Assembly (NCBI GenBank): GCA_947493695.1
Contig: CANLSF010000006.1
Location: forward strand, 248,001 to 312,000
Reading direction: 5' to 3'
Length of the DNA stretch: 64,000 bases
Origin: an uncultured Kiloniellaceae bacterium
Lineage (GTDB): Bacteria; Pseudomonadota; Alphaproteobacteria; Kiloniellales; Kiloniellaceae
In this document: piece after piece, positions 18,820-30,304 of the stretch
How positions within the stretch are numbered: the stretch's first letter is position 1
Layout: every line of letters begins with the position of its first letter
Notes under the pieces: model-generated
What the model was told of the DNA's origin: nothing
Databases searched by the model: none
The model's input: only the letters and a program-made list of their open reading frames with translations
Position numbers and translations under genes: made by a program

Positions 18820-20328
18820 ATGCCCTATACTTCGCTTCGCGATTTCATCGACCGGCTCGAGCAGACCGGTCGTCTGAAACGTGTTACGGCCCCTGTTTCT
18901 GCAGAGCTGGAGATCACCGAAATTCAGACCCGGCTGCTGGCAGAGGGCGGCCCCGCGGTTCTGTTCGAAAACGTCCAGCGCGCCGATGGCACCAGCTACG
19001 ACATGCCTGTACTGGCAAACCTCTTCGGCACGGTTGAGCGGGTTGCCTGGGGGATAGAACGCGAACCGGAACAGCTTCGCGAAGTCGGTGAAACGCTTGC
19101 GTTCCTGCGACAGCCGGAACCACCGGGCAGCCTGAGGGAAGCCTGGAACTCGCTGCCGCTTCTCAAGACCGTTATGGCCATGAAGCCCAAAACGGTCTCC
19201 TCTGCCCCCTGCCAGGAAGTGGTGCTTCAGGGCGACGACATCGATCTGTCGCAGATTCCGATCCAGTCCTGCTGGCCCGGCGAACCCGCGCCCCTGATTA
19301 CCTGGCCGCTTGTTGTCACCAAAGGCCCAGGCAAGGGTAAGACCGACGACTTCAATCTGGGCATTTACCGGATGCAGGTTCTGGGCAAGGACAAAACCCT
19401 GATGCGCTGGCTCAAACACCGGGGCGGCGCGCAGCATCACCAGCGCTGGAAAAACGAAAAGACCGAGCCACTTCCCGCTGCCGTCGTCATCGGCGCGGAT
19501 CCCGGAACAATCGTCGCCGCCGTAACGCCTGTGCCCGATACGCTGTCGGAATATCATTTCGCCGGCCTGCTGCGCGGACAGAAAGTCGAGCTGGTCGACT
19601 GTAAAACCGTCCCGCTCAAGGTTCCGGCCCAGGCGGAGATTATCCTCGAAGGCTACGTCAGTCTGGACGATTACGGCGACGAGGGGCCATACGGCGATCA
19701 CACCGGTTACTACAATTCGGTTGAATCCTTTCCGGTCTTCACCGTGACGGCCATTACCCGGCGCCGCAAACCGATTTACCTGAGCACCTTTACCGGACGC
19801 CCGCCAGACGAACCCTCTATCCTTGGTGAAGCCCTGAACGAGGTCTTCATCCCTTTGCTTCAACAGCAGTTTCCCGAGATTGTCGACTTCTGGCTCCCGC
19901 CCGAAGGCTGCAGCTACCGGGTGGCGGTTGTCTCGATGAAAAAAGCCTATCCCGGTCACGCCAAGCGGATCATGCTCGGCGTCTGGTCCTATCTGCGCCA
20001 GTTCATGTACACCAAGTGGGTGATCGTTGTGGACCATGACATCAACGCGCGGGACTGGAAGGATGTCATCTGGGCCATGTCGACACGTATGGACCCGGCC
20101 CGGGATATCACGCTTATCGAAAACACGCCGATCGACTATCTCGACTTCGCCTCTCCGGAGAGCGGTCTGGGCTCCAAGATCGGCCTGGACGCGACGGGCA
20201 AGTGGCCGCCCGAAACCAAGCGTGAGTGGGGCCAGGAAATCGAGATGTCCAAAGAAATTGTCGACAAGGTAAGTGACCGCTGGGACGAATACGGTCTTCC
20301 AGGATCAGGAAAGTCGATTTGGAAATAA
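18820..20328 (+). CDS. ubiD: UbiD family decarboxylase
   Basis: Prenylated-FMN dependent decarboxylase. In ubiquinone synthesis it removes the carboxyl group of 3-polyprenyl-4-hydroxybenzoate. At 502 residues it is full length, starting [20 protein letters not shown]. Family blocks include [33 protein letters not shown] and the C-terminal [19 protein letters not shown] region. With ubiA 5 kb upstream, a ubiquinone role is likely. UbiX, which makes its cofactor, is not in the window. Confidence 0.95.
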   Translation: MPYTSLRDFIDRLEQTGRLKRVTAPVSAELEITEIQTRLLAEGGPAVLFENVQRADGTSYDMPVLANLFGTVERVAWGIEREPEQLREVGETLAFLRQPEPPGSLREAWNSLPLLKTVMAMKPKTVSSAPCQEVVLQGDDIDLSQIPIQSCWPGEPAPLITWPLVVTKGPGKGKTDDFNLGIYRMQVLGKDKTLMRWLKHRGGAQHHQRWKNEKTEPLPAAVVIGADPGTIVAAVTPVPDTLSEYHFAGLLRGQKVELVDCKTVPLKVPAQAEIILEGYVSLDDYGDEGPYGDHTGYYNSVESFPVFTVTAITRRRKPIYLSTFTGRPPDEPSILGEALNEVFIPLLQQQFPEIVDFWLPPEGCSYRVAVVSMKKAYPGHAKRIMLGVWSYLRQFMYTKWVIVVDHDINARDWKDVIWAMSTRMDPARDITLIENTPIDYLDFASPESGLGSKIGLDATGKWPPETKREWGQEIEMSKEIVDKVSDRWDEYGLPGSGKSIWK

Positions 20329-20431
20329 AATTGGGTTTGCATCAAGTTGAGCAAAAAGCGAGTATTTTAGGCAACTAACGTTCAATGCAAAAAGATTGTG
20401 CAGTCGAGCGAAACATCTAAGACCTATTGTA

Positions 20432-21028
20432 ATGCCCAAAATTTCAACGCCTGGCGACTCAGCGAAGACCAAACCTGAACGCCAAAAGAGCGAACAGGCG
20501 ACAGAGAGTTTCCTGGTTGCCAAACCGGGCATCGCAGAAACCAAGATCGAGAACTGCACACCGACCGCCGCTGCCGCCCTGGCATTGCGCTCGAAGATCA
20601 ACCGCCAGGCTTTGGATTACTGGATCAGGATCCGGGGCGAACGCGCCATGCCCTCCAGGGCTGATCTCGACCCTATCGATATCAGAAGAATCCTGCCCAA
20701 TGTGGTGTTGATAGACGTTGCTAGCGAGCCCCTGGATTTTCGTTACCGCCTGATCGGCACCAAGATCGTCTCCCAGCTCAACAACGATCATACCGGAAAA
20801 TGGATGTCGGAAATCCCGCACCAGAAACCGCCGAGCAAGATCTGGTCGAGCTGCGAAACGGTAGTGAACGAGAAAATCCCCATGACCACCGAGGTCCCCT
20901 ATACAGGCCGAAACAAGGACTTCGCGGTGTCCGAGGACATCGTCATGCCGCTTTCAGGTGATGGGGTTACGGTCAATATGCTGTTTGTCGTCGTCGACTT
21001 TTTCAGCCGTTCGGTCGAAAACCTTTAG
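20432..21028 (+). CDS. PAS-fold protein (PAS_5/DUF1488-like sensory domain)
   Basis: A 198-residue soluble protein. The region from about residue 65 (DYWIRIRGERAMPSRADLDP, then IDIRRILPNVVLIDV, then LDFRYRLIGTKIVSQLN) matches the PAS_5 family common in Rhodospirillales, which occurs as stand-alone single-domain proteins. No kinase, cyclase or output domain follows. The N-terminal 60 residues are Lys/Glu/Thr-rich and probably disordered. I use the ATG at 20432; a GTG at 20396 would add 12 residues. The ligand and partner are unknown. Of the family label, the PAS_5 part is firm and the other name in the call should be disregarded. Confidence 0.8.
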   Translation: MPKISTPGDSAKTKPERQKSEQATESFLVAKPGIAETKIENCTPTAAAALALRSKINRQALDYWIRIRGERAMPSRADLDPIDIRRILPNVVLIDVASEPLDFRYRLIGTKIVSQLNNDHTGKWMSEIPHQKPPSKIWSSCETVVNEKIPMTTEVPYTGRNKDFAVSEDIVMPLSGDGVTVNMLFVVVDFFSRSVENL

Positions 21029-21156
21029 CGTGTGTTGCGTTCAATAGGACATATGTGTTCGCAGGCAGGTCCGAGGCGGCATTTGCTGAGTACAGCGCGT
21101 TCAGATCAGTTGGAGAATGCAATTAACCGCGACATGCGCTTGAGGCGTCACAAGCC

Positions 21157-21185
21157 TTGACCTGACGGAAAAACGCGGCAATGCT
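21157..21185 (+). promoter_or_regulatory. predicted promoter upstream of leuA
   Basis: TTGACC (21157-21162) and AATGCT (21180-21185) are 17 bases apart on the plus strand. The -35 box is good and the -10 box weak. It would start transcription about 400 bases before leuA, consistent with a regulatory leader. Confidence 0.35.
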
Positions 21186-21390
21186 AGCAACATGACAAAC
21201 TTCGGACTGGACAGCATCCTACGACTTATTACCCCGGCCTCCTAGAGGAGTCCGGGAAAGATCATTTGCGATCTTCGTCCAAGTCGTTAACAGGTTGCGT
21301 TCGTTACCCATAGGTCCGGTTGTTATGTCAGTTCCCAACAGTTTCCGCAGTTCTTTGTCCTTGAGCCAGCGATTCGCAGGCGCTGTTCAG

Positions 21391-21462
21391 GTGGACATCT
21401 CTGCAGCTTCTTTCCTGGATCGGGCCCTTGAGCTACGACTTATTTGCGGTCGCCGGGCCTGA
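21391..21462 (+). CDS. possible leucine leader peptide of leuA
   Basis: A GTG-initiated 23-codon frame reads MDISAASFLDRALELRLI followed by CGRRA and TGA. Four leucine codons (CTG, CTT, CTA, CTT) fall in the last 14 codons. The stop codon sits in the loop of a 10-base-pair GC-rich stem (21449-21458 with 21469-21478). This is the layout of an amino-acid attenuator, but three things are weak: the ribosome binding site is poor, the leucines are not consecutive, and no T-tract follows the stem. Treat it as a hypothesis. Confidence 0.3.
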   Translation: MDISAASFLDRALELRLICGRRA

Positions 21463-21592
21463 TGCGGCGCCCGGTGGCTGGAGCTGCCAACCGCAATATA
21501 GTGAAACCCCTGAGACCAAAGATACACCACAGCGCCGGCTGTTGCAGCTCGCTCCAAACGCGAGCGCCAGCGGTAATCGAAGAGAGATCTAG

Positions 21593-23275
<1,683 letters not shown>

Positions 23276-23295
23276 GCATTGTCTGGGGTACAGAT

Positions 23296-23336
23296 TCCGG
23301 TCGTTTCAGGTTTACATTGAAGAACGACCGGATTTT
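23296..23336 (+). terminator. hairpin after leuA
   Basis: TCCGGTCGTT (23296-23305) and AACGACCGGA (23323-23332) form a perfect 10-base stem with a 17-base loop, followed by TTTTG. It lies 20 bases after the leuA stop. The loop sequence partly resembles the dispersed element at 33682-33760, so the terminator may have been recruited from a repeat. Confidence 0.6.
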
Positions 23337-23399
23337 GCTCTCCGGAGCCAGAATATTATAAACTGAACACAGGCATGAACTCTTAGTCCAAAGCGCGTT

Positions 23400-23921
23400 A
23401 TGAAGCAGTTTCTCGACAATCCGGCCTCCCGCGTGTGCCTGCGCCCGCTACGGCGGGAAAACGCCCGAAACTTTGCCCTGCTTTTAGGCGGTGTTTCCAG
23501 GTCGGTCTCGATGATGGCCAGAATGCCTCATCCCTGCACGCGGATGACTGCACAGGCCTGGATCGACGAGCATTCTGAGCCCGGTTCCTGCGCCTTTGCC
23601 ATCATTCGCAAGCGCGATCGAAACTTTCTGGGCGCAATCGCCCTTAATACCGATGAAATCGTGCCTGAGTTGGGATATTGGGTGGGGCGGCCCTACTGGT
23701 CCCGCGGTTATGCGACCGAAGCGGTCCTGGCCCTGGAGTCCCTTGCCTTTCATCACGGGATCAGCCGCCTGGCTGCCGAGACCTTTCCCCACAATCAGGC
23801 TTCTCAGAGAGTTCTCCTCAAATCCGGGTTTCAGCATGAGGGGGCCTTCGTTAGAGGATTTACCTCGGAACGGGATGATAATCACGTATTCCGCTACGAA
23901 AAGGAGCTACGCGCCTCTTGA
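23400..23921 (+). CDS. GNAT family N-acetyltransferase (RimJ/RimL-like)
   Basis: A 173-residue acetyltransferase of the Acetyltransf_3 type. Typical blocks are LGAIALNTDEIVPELGYWVGRPYWSRGYATEA (the acetyl-CoA loop region, with RGYATEA as the Q/RxxGxG/A equivalent) and NQASQRVLLKSGFQHEG near the C-terminus. RimJ/RimL relatives acetylate ribosomal protein N-termini or small amines. The substrate cannot be read from sequence. The ATG at 23400 begins MKQFLDNPASRV. The downstream neighbour tldE is unrelated. Confidence 0.85.
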   Translation: MKQFLDNPASRVCLRPLRRENARNFALLLGGVSRSVSMMARMPHPCTRMTAQAWIDEHSEPGSCAFAIIRKRDRNFLGAIALNTDEIVPELGYWVGRPYWSRGYATEAVLALESLAFHHGISRLAAETFPHNQASQRVLLKSGFQHEGAFVRGFTSERDDNHVFRYEKELRAS

Positions 23922-24063
23922 GCGCCATCGGTCTCACGGGTCGAAACGGCAGATTTCGCCTGCCCTCCGAGATCGAATAGATTGCGTTGCGGCCCTCCTT
24001 GCACCTATATGACTTTCTGACAGCATCATCACGCCGCCGTTCTTCCATCGCAGGATCTCTTTC

Positions 24064-25407
24064 ATGACCACCGACAGCGAAGCCCTCAATCTGCTCCAAG
24101 ACCTGATCAAAAAGGCCAAAGCCCTTGGCGCCGACGCCGCGGACGCTCTGGTTTTTGAATCCGCCTCTCTTTCTCACGCGCAACGCCTCGGTCAAACCGA
24201 GCGGATGGAGCGGGAGGAAAGCCGGGACTTGGGCTTACGGGTCTTCAAAGGCAAACGGCAGGCCATGGTGTCTTCCACGGACATGTCGGCGGAAACGCTG
24301 AATGCCGTTGCTGAGCGCGCTGTCGCTATGGCCGGCCAGGTGCCGGAAGACGAGTATTGCGGCCTCGCCGATCCGGAATTGCTCGCTACCCAGATCCCGG
24401 ATATCGAGATGTTCGACCCGGAAGAACCAAGCCCGGATGACCTGATCGAGCGTGCACGCCGCTGCGAGGAAGCCGCCCGCGCTGTCCCCGGCATCACGAA
24501 CTCCGAGGGTGCAGAGGCCGGATGGGGTTCGACCCGTGTCGCCCTCGCCACCAGCACAGGTTTTACAGCGGCCTACGGCTCTTCGGGTCATTCCGTCGGT
24601 GTCTCCGTGCTCGGCGGCGAAGGCAGCGGCATGGAGCGTGACTACGATTTTTCCAGCGCGGTCTTCGGTGCGGACCTTGAAGACTCGGCTGAGGTTGGCC
24701 GCAGAGCCGGTGAGCGCACTATCAAGCGGCTAAACCCCCAGAAACCGCCGACCGGACAAGCAAGTGTTGTGTTCGATCCCAGGATTTCCGGCGGCCTGCT
24801 CCGGCATCTCGCCGGTGCGATCAATGGTGCCGGCATCGCCCGGGGCACAAGTTTCCTGAAAGACAAGCTCAACGAGCAGATTTTTGCCGAGGGAATCACC
24901 ATCGTCGACGACCCGCATCGTCCCCGTGGCCTCAGCTCAAAACCCTTTGATGGTGAAGGAGTTGCGAACAAACGCCGTTCGATCATCGAAAACGGTCGCC
25001 TCACAACCTGGATCATGGACCTGCGCTCCTCCCGGCAGCTCGGCCTGACAACCACCGGCCATGCGTCGCGCGGGACTTCCACCCCGCCGAGCCCCTCGAC
25101 CACGAACCTGCATATGGAGGCCGGATCGCAGACTCCTGAAGAGTTGATGGCGGACATCGCAGACGGCATCTACGTCACCGAACTGATGGGCATGGGCGTC
25201 AATGGCGTAACCGGCGACTACAGCCGCGGTGCCGCGGGGTTCTGGATCAAAAACGGCGTGATTACGCATCCGGTTTCCGAGGCAACCATTGCCGGGAACT
25301 TGAAGGATATGTTCCTGAACGTAACGCCAGCTAACGATCTGGTATTCCGGTTCGGCACCAACGCGCCAACCCTGCGTATCGAGGGCATGACCATCGCAGG
25401 CGCCTGA
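24064..25407 (+). CDS. pmbA: metalloprotease subunit TldE/PmbA
   Basis: TldE partners with TldD in a heteromeric protease. At 447 residues it has the family blocks RTIKRLNPQKPPTGQASVVF, GEGVANKRRSIIENGRLTTW and GVTGDYSRGAAGFWIKNG. As expected for TldE, it lacks the HExxxH zinc motif seen in TldD at 9.1-10.5 kb. The ATG at 24064 starts MTTDSEALNLLQ. The two partner genes are on the same strand but 13.5 kb apart. Confidence 0.95.
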   Translation: MTTDSEALNLLQDLIKKAKALGADAADALVFESASLSHAQRLGQTERMEREESRDLGLRVFKGKRQAMVSSTDMSAETLNAVAERAVAMAGQVPEDEYCGLADPELLATQIPDIEMFDPEEPSPDDLIERARRCEEAARAVPGITNSEGAEAGWGSTRVALATSTGFTAAYGSSGHSVGVSVLGGEGSGMERDYDFSSAVFGADLEDSAEVGRRAGERTIKRLNPQKPPTGQASVVFDPRISGGLLRHLAGAINGAGIARGTSFLKDKLNEQIFAEGITIVDDPHRPRGLSSKPFDGEGVANKRRSIIENGRLTTWIMDLRSSRQLGLTTTGHASRGTSTPPSPSTTNLHMEAGSQTPEELMADIADGIYVTELMGMGVNGVTGDYSRGAAGFWIKNGVITHPVSEATIAGNLKDMFLNVTPANDLVFRFGTNAPTLRIEGMTIAGA

Positions 25408-25498
25408 TTTATTGGGGGTTTCGTTCTATCCGGTGAGGTTTTTCTTATCCCGGCTTGACCATTTCAGAATAGCCATCGCGCTCATGTGAGCGGGTCGC

Positions 25499-26446
25499 GT
25501 GGCAGGTAAGGGCCGTTCGGCTATGACATTGCAGCGCGGGACAGGTACGGAGTTTACGGCGTCCGGAGCTGGTCAGGTTGAATCCTCGCCTCTGAAAGGG
25601 ATTCTGCTATACATTCCGGCCATGGCCATTGTGCCTTTGATGGATGGAATCGCCAAACATCTGAGCACCGAAATGTCGGTGATGCAGGTGAGCTGGGCCA
25701 GATATTTTGCACATTTCGCGATCCTGCTGCCGATCATTCTGATCAAGCACAGGCCTGCTCAGTTGATCCCGAGCCAGCCGATCCTGCAGCTGGTAAGAGG
25801 CGGCCTGCTGCTCGTGTCCACGGTTTGCTTTTTCTGGGCCATTTCACTGATGCCGCTGGCCGATGCCCTGGCGATCGTTTTCGTGTCTCCATTGGTGGTG
25901 ACCGCCTTGTCGCCATGGCTATTGGGCGAAACGGTCGGGTTGCGCCGCTGGAGCGCGGTCGTGGTCGGGTTTATCGGGGCCTGCATCATTATCCGGCCAG
26001 GCCCTGAGATGTTCAGCAGTGGTGCCCTCCTGGCGCTGGCGGCCGGAACGCTTTATGCGCTGTATCTCATCGCCACTCGCCGCCTGGCTGGCAGTGCGCC
26101 CCCCATGATCACTCTCTTTTACACAGCGCTGGTGGGTGCCCTGCTGCTTTCCCTGATCGTGCCCTTCACCTGGACCACACCGAACCTCGAGCAAATCGGC
26201 TGGATGGCGTCGCTGGGGCTGATTGCCGCAGTCGGGCACTTTCTGGTCATCAAAGCCTTTCAGATGGCGCCGGCATCCCTGCTCGCCCCCTACGGCTACT
26301 CGGAGATCGTTATGGCAACGGTGGTTGGCTACCTGATCTTTGGTGACTTTCCCGATTACTGGAGCTGGATCGGTGTTTCCATCGTGATTGCAAGCGGCAT
26401 TTACGTTTCCATCAGGGAACGTACTTCATCAACTTTTGGTGCCTGA
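25499..26446 (+). CDS. DMT superfamily (EamA) transporter
   Basis: A 315-residue inner-membrane protein with ten predicted helices arranged as two EamA repeats (first starting GILLYIPAMAIVPLMDGIAK, second near GALLALAAGTLYALYLIATR). Blocks such as ALAIVFVSPLVVTALSPWLLGE and ASLLAPYGYSEIVMATVVGYLIFGD are typical of drug/metabolite exporters of this family. The substrate is unknown. The frame opens at GTG 25499; an ATG at 25523 (MTLQRGTGTEF) is an equally plausible start. It stands alone between pmbA and the lipid A cluster. Confidence 0.88.
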   Translation: MAGKGRSAMTLQRGTGTEFTASGAGQVESSPLKGILLYIPAMAIVPLMDGIAKHLSTEMSVMQVSWARYFAHFAILLPIILIKHRPAQLIPSQPILQLVRGGLLLVSTVCFFWAISLMPLADALAIVFVSPLVVTALSPWLLGETVGLRRWSAVVVGFIGACIIIRPGPEMFSSGALLALAAGTLYALYLIATRRLAGSAPPMITLFYTALVGALLLSLIVPFTWTTPNLEQIGWMASLGLIAAVGHFLVIKAFQMAPASLLAPYGYSEIVMATVVGYLIFGDFPDYWSWIGVSIVIASGIYVSIRERTSSTFGA

Positions 26447-26518
26447 CACACGCATGAGCAAGCCGGAAACAGATGGCGCAGCGGGATCGTTCCGGCCCTT
26501 TGGCCTATGGCAAAATCA

Positions 26519-26569
26519 CTTGTTTTGTTGCAACTGCTGAGCCGTTTCGACAAAACATGATCGCTCTAG
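26519..26569. repeat. dispersed palindromic repeat, family 1, copy b
   Basis: CTTGTTTTG (26519-26527) and CAAAACATG (26551-26559) form the arms, and the element ends GATCGCTCTAG. In reverse complement, the copy at 247-300 has the same right end (CGAC, AAACATGATC, CTAG) with the same spacing, though the middle has diverged. It lies in the gap before the MsbA-like gene. Confidence 0.5.
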
Positions 26570-26627
26570 TCCCGCACTTGCGGCGCATGGTAAGCTCGGC
26601 GCGAAATTTACCTAGAAAAGGCGTACT

Positions 26628-28469
26628 TTGACCGAAACATCTGTAGCATCCGAGAAGCCGGCGAAAGCGAAGCTGGCGCTGGATACAACCACCAAAAAGC
26701 TGCTCGGGCGCCTGATTCGTGTGTATGTCAGGCCGCAGCTCAAGCGGATTATCATGGCCATCATCTTCATGGTCATCGTTGCCGGCTGTACAGCCGCGTT
26801 CCCGCAACTGATCAAGCCGATCATCAATGAGATTTTCGTCAGCAAAAACGAAGACGCCCTGATCCCCATCGCGATTGCCTGCCTCCTGGTGTTCGCTGCC
26901 AAAGGCGCTGCGGACTATGCGCAATCCGTGTTGATGAGCATCGTCGGTCATCGGATCGTTGCCGACATCCAGACGCAACTCTTCGAGCGCCTGATCGACG
27001 CCCCTCTCGCGTATTTTAACACGGCGGCGCCCGGAGCCTTGATCGCGCGTTTCATCAACGACGCAGGTTTACTGCGCTCGGCGGTTTCGACCTCCCTGAC
27101 GTCATTCGGCAAGGATACTTTCACCCTGATCGGCCTCGTATCAGTGATGTTCTACGAGGACTGGCAGCTTTCGGCCCTTGCCTTGATAGCGTTCCCCACG
27201 GCAATCCTGCCGATCGTGCGTGTTGGGAAACGTATGCGCAAAGTCTCCGGTAGCACACAGGTTGAGGTCGGCAAACTGACCACCGTGCTGGATGAGGCGT
27301 TCCAGGGTATACGTTCCGTCAAAGCCTATTGCATGGAAGCCCATGAAACGAAACGCGCCGGCCGCACCATCGACGAAGTCTTCCATCTGAATGTGAAGGC
27401 AGCGCGTACCCGTGCGTCCTTACGGCCGGTTATGGAGATCCTCTCCGGTCTGGCCATCGTTGCGGTCCTGATTTACGGAGGGAACCAGGTAATCGACGAT
27501 GTTCGCGACCCAGGCTCCTTCTTCGCCTTCATCTTTGCACTACTGCTGGCATACGAGCCGGTAAAGAAGCTCGCACGATTGCATGTCAATCTGCAGGAAG
27601 GCATGGCAGCGGCACAGCGTCTCTTCGCCATTCTGGACGAAAAACCGACAATCATTGAGAAGCCCGATGCCAAGGCGCTTGTGCTCTCCGCTGGAGAAGT
27701 CGTCTTTAAGAACGTCGACTTCAGCTATCACAAAGATGCCCCCGCGACCTATGACCTCTCCTTAACGGTCCCTGCGGGCAAAACAGTCGCATTGGTGGGC
27801 GCTTCCGGCGCTGGGAAATCGACCCTGCTCAATCTCATTCCGCGCTTTTATGACGTGACCAGCGGCGAGATCACCATCGACGGCCAGAATGTCCGGGACG
27901 TGACCTTGAAGAGCCTGCGCAACTCGATTGCCCTGGTCAGCCAGGAGGTTCTGCTGTTTGACGACACGGTGCGCGCCAACATCGCCTATGGCCGGACAGA
28001 CGCAAGCGAAGATGAGATCATAGCGGCAGCCAAACACGCCGGCGCACATGAATTCATCCTTGATCTGCCCGAGGGTTACGACACCGAAGTCGGTCCACGA
28101 GGCGGTAAACTCTCGGGTGGTCAGCGACAGCGCGTAGCCATCGCGCGCGCCATGGTCCGCGATGCCTCGATCCTCTTGCTTGACGAGGCGACCTCGGCCC
28201 TGGACAGCGAATCCGAACGCAAGGTGCAGGCCGCACTGGGCACACTGATGGCAGGCAAGACAACGGTTGTTATCGCCCACCGGCTTTCGACTGTTGTAGA
28301 GGCGGACATCATTTATGTGATGGATAATGGGCGTGTGATCGAAAGCGGTGCGCATGCAGAGCTCTTGGCCAAAGATGGCGCCTATGCCAAGCTCTATGCT
28401 CTGCAGTTTGCGGAACAGAATGAGGACTCCGGAGAGGCTGGCGATTTAAAAGTCACTACACTGGCTTGA
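26628..28469 (+). CDS. MsbA-like ABC exporter (lipid A flippase type)
   Basis: A 613-residue half-transporter: six membrane helices (about residues 40-330) fused to an ATPase domain. Walker A is GASGAGKST, the signature is LSGGQRQRVAIARAM, and Walker B is SILLLDEATSALDSE, followed by the H-loop AHRLST. Next to a DUF374 acyltransferase, lpxK and an LpxL-type gene, a lipid A-core flippase role like MsbA is likely. The frame starts at TTG 26628 behind AAAAGG. No ATG occurs before the first membrane helix, so TTG is probably real. Confidence 0.88.
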   Translation: MTETSVASEKPAKAKLALDTTTKKLLGRLIRVYVRPQLKRIIMAIIFMVIVAGCTAAFPQLIKPIINEIFVSKNEDALIPIAIACLLVFAAKGAADYAQSVLMSIVGHRIVADIQTQLFERLIDAPLAYFNTAAPGALIARFINDAGLLRSAVSTSLTSFGKDTFTLIGLVSVMFYEDWQLSALALIAFPTAILPIVRVGKRMRKVSGSTQVEVGKLTTVLDEAFQGIRSVKAYCMEAHETKRAGRTIDEVFHLNVKAARTRASLRPVMEILSGLAIVAVLIYGGNQVIDDVRDPGSFFAFIFALLLAYEPVKKLARLHVNLQEGMAAAQRLFAILDEKPTIIEKPDAKALVLSAGEVVFKNVDFSYHKDAPATYDLSLTVPAGKTVALVGASGAGKSTLLNLIPRFYDVTSGEITIDGQNVRDVTLKSLRNSIALVSQEVLLFDDTVRANIAYGRTDASEDEIIAAAKHAGAHEFILDLPEGYDTEVGPRGGKLSGGQRQRVAIARAMVRDASILLLDEATSALDSESERKVQAALGTLMAGKTTVVIAHRLSTVVEADIIYVMDNGRVIESGAHAELLAKDGAYAKLYALQFAEQNEDSGEAGDLKVTTLA

Positions 28470-28620
28470 AGCTTCGTAAATTATGACGGTCTTGACGTTT
28501 AAATTACTGTTCCACCACACTGACAGAAACTCGCTTCAATAGATCGAATGAGAGGCTGCGCGCACTTCGCCCTGATCCGAAGAAGAGCGTTCAAACCTCG
28601 CAGGATTGTTTTCACCCCTT

Positions 28621-29325
28621 ATGCGTCTCTCAAAGCGTTTCTTCAAATCCAGCGCTGTACAGAGTTTCATCGCCGCGCTCGCAGCCGGCTATGTCGGCTT
28701 TGTCACGCGGACCGTGCGTTGGACGGTGCAGGAATCGGAAGAATCGCGGGCACTGCGTCTGGGCGACGAGGCCTTCATTGCCTGTTTCTGGCATGGGCGA
28801 ATGTTGCATATGCGCCGGGCGTGGAATGATCAAAGACCCATACATGTCTTGATATCGGCGCATAGTGACGGCGTCCTGATCTCACGCGCGATCGCCCGGC
28901 TGGGCGTCTCAACCGTGAAGGGATCGAGCCGGCGGGGTGGAATGTCCGCTCTGCGCTCCATGCAGCGGTTGCTTGAGCAAGGCAACAGCGTCGGCATAAC
29001 ACCCGATGGCCCAAGAGGCCCTCGCATGCGGGCCAAAACGGGCTCGATTAAAGCCGCACAGCTGACGGGCGTACCAATTCTGCCGATTACCGGAAACACA
29101 TCACGCCGTAAGATTTTCGGATCCTGGGATCATTTCTGCCTGCCGCTCCCCTTTTCGCGTGGCATTATCATCGCTGCCCCCCCAATCTTCGTTTCCAAGG
29201 ACGCCGACGAGGATGAATTGGAGCGTTGCCGTGCAGTTCTGGAAACTTCCCTGAACGCCATAACGCTGGAGGCCGATCGATATTTCGGCCAGCCGGCAGT
29301 CGAGCCTGCCGATGCACGCACCTGA
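28621..29325 (+). CDS. DUF374 lysophospholipid acyltransferase-like protein
   Basis: A 234-residue protein of the DUF374 group, related to lysophospholipid acyltransferases. It has an N-terminal hydrophobic helix (FIAALAAGYVGFVTRTVRW), then FIACFWHGRMLHMRRAW with the likely catalytic His, and ITPDGPRGPRMRAKTGSI. DUF374 genes usually sit beside waaA and lpxK and are thought to act in lipopolysaccharide assembly. Here the gene overlaps lpxK by 14 bases. I use the ATG at 28621 rather than TTG 28606. Confidence 0.85.
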   Translation: MRLSKRFFKSSAVQSFIAALAAGYVGFVTRTVRWTVQESEESRALRLGDEAFIACFWHGRMLHMRRAWNDQRPIHVLISAHSDGVLISRAIARLGVSTVKGSSRRGGMSALRSMQRLLEQGNSVGITPDGPRGPRMRAKTGSIKAAQLTGVPILPITGNTSRRKIFGSWDHFCLPLPFSRGIIIAAPPIFVSKDADEDELERCRAVLETSLNAITLEADRYFGQPAVEPADART

Positions 29326-30304
29326 TTTTTGGGCCCGCAAGGGGCTGCTTCCCGCACTCTTGTCGCCCCTGGCGGCACTCTACAGCCTCGGCGGCAATCT
29401 GCGCTTTCGCCTGGGCAGATCCTACAAGGCACCCGTGCCGGTCATATGCATCGGCAATCTCGTTGTCGGCGGTGCCGGAAAAACCCCGGTTGCGCTGTCC
29501 GTGATCGCCAAGCTGCAAACAGCCGGACTGCGGGTTCACGCCCTGACCCGTGGTTATGGTGGACGCGAAAAAGGACCAACGAAAGTATCGCGCGAGCGGC
29601 ATTCTGCATCTGACGTTGGCGACGAAGCCTTGCTGTTGGCCAAGCAGACGACGACCTGGGTTTCCAGCGATCGGCCGGCTGGCGCCCGCGCCGCCGCGTC
29701 AGATGGGGCTGAAGTGATCGTCATGGATGATGGCTTTCAGAATCCCTCGCTGCATAAGGACCTTTCTCTCGTCGTCATCGATGGCGGTTTTGGCTTCGGC
29801 AATGGCTACGTTCTACCTGCGGGTCCTCTGCGAGAACCCGCCCGAAGGGGATTGGCCCGCGCCGGGGCTGTTGTCCTGCTTGGTGAAACGAATCCCGACT
29901 TCACGAAAATCCTTGTTGAGGACCTGTTGTGCCGCCCGATAGAAGGTCAATTGTCTCCCCGAAATTCCCGCGCAGAGCTCCCGGATGGGCCGGTTCTCGC
30001 TTTTGCCGGTATTGGGCGCCCGGAAAAATTTTACGCAACGCTCCGCGATTTATCGCTGGAGATTGCGGAAACACGGGACTTTCCCGATCATCATCCTTAT
30101 ACCGACAGCGAGATTGACGATCTGCTCCAACGGGCGGACGCCTTAAATGCGACTGTAATAACCACGGAAAAGGACGCCGTGCGCCTTTCATCTCAACACC
30201 GCGCCAGGATCGACACCTTGCCTATCGAAATTTCCTGGCGGAATCCGCAGGAACTGGACCAACTGATTGAAGCCTTTTTGAAAGGAGCACCCGTCAGTGG
30301 CTAG
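29312..30304 (+). CDS. lpxK: tetraacyldisaccharide 4-prime-kinase
   Basis: LpxK phosphorylates the lipid A disaccharide at the 4-prime position on the inner face of the inner membrane. The N-terminal hydrophobic segment LLPALLSPLAALYSLGGNLR is followed by the P-loop GNLVVGGAGKTPVALSVI and the DDGFQNPSLHKDLSLVVID block. The C-terminal FPDHHPY region is also typical. At 330 residues it is full length. It overlaps both neighbours, DUF374 by 14 bases and the acyltransferase by 8, so the cluster is tightly coupled. Confidence 0.95.
   Translation: MHAPDFWARKGLLPALLSPLAALYSLGGNLRFRLGRSYKAPVPVICIGNLVVGGAGKTPVALSVIAKLQTAGLRVHALTRGYGGREKGPTKVSRERHSASDVGDEALLLAKQTTTWVSSDRPAGARAAASDGAEVIVMDDGFQNPSLHKDLSLVVIDGGFGFGNGYVLPAGPLREPARRGLARAGAVVLLGETNPDFTKILVEDLLCRPIEGQLSPRNSRAELPDGPVLAFAGIGRPEKFYATLRDLSLEIAETRDFPDHHPYTDSEIDDLLQRADALNATVITTEKDAVRLSSQHRARIDTLPIEISWRNPQELDQLIEAFLKGAPVSG

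Noticed and set aside
18736-20037. 433-codon minus-strand open frame opposite ubiD
   Set aside because: It lies almost entirely antisense to a clear UbiD gene, has no family-like sequence and is a codon-bias shadow.
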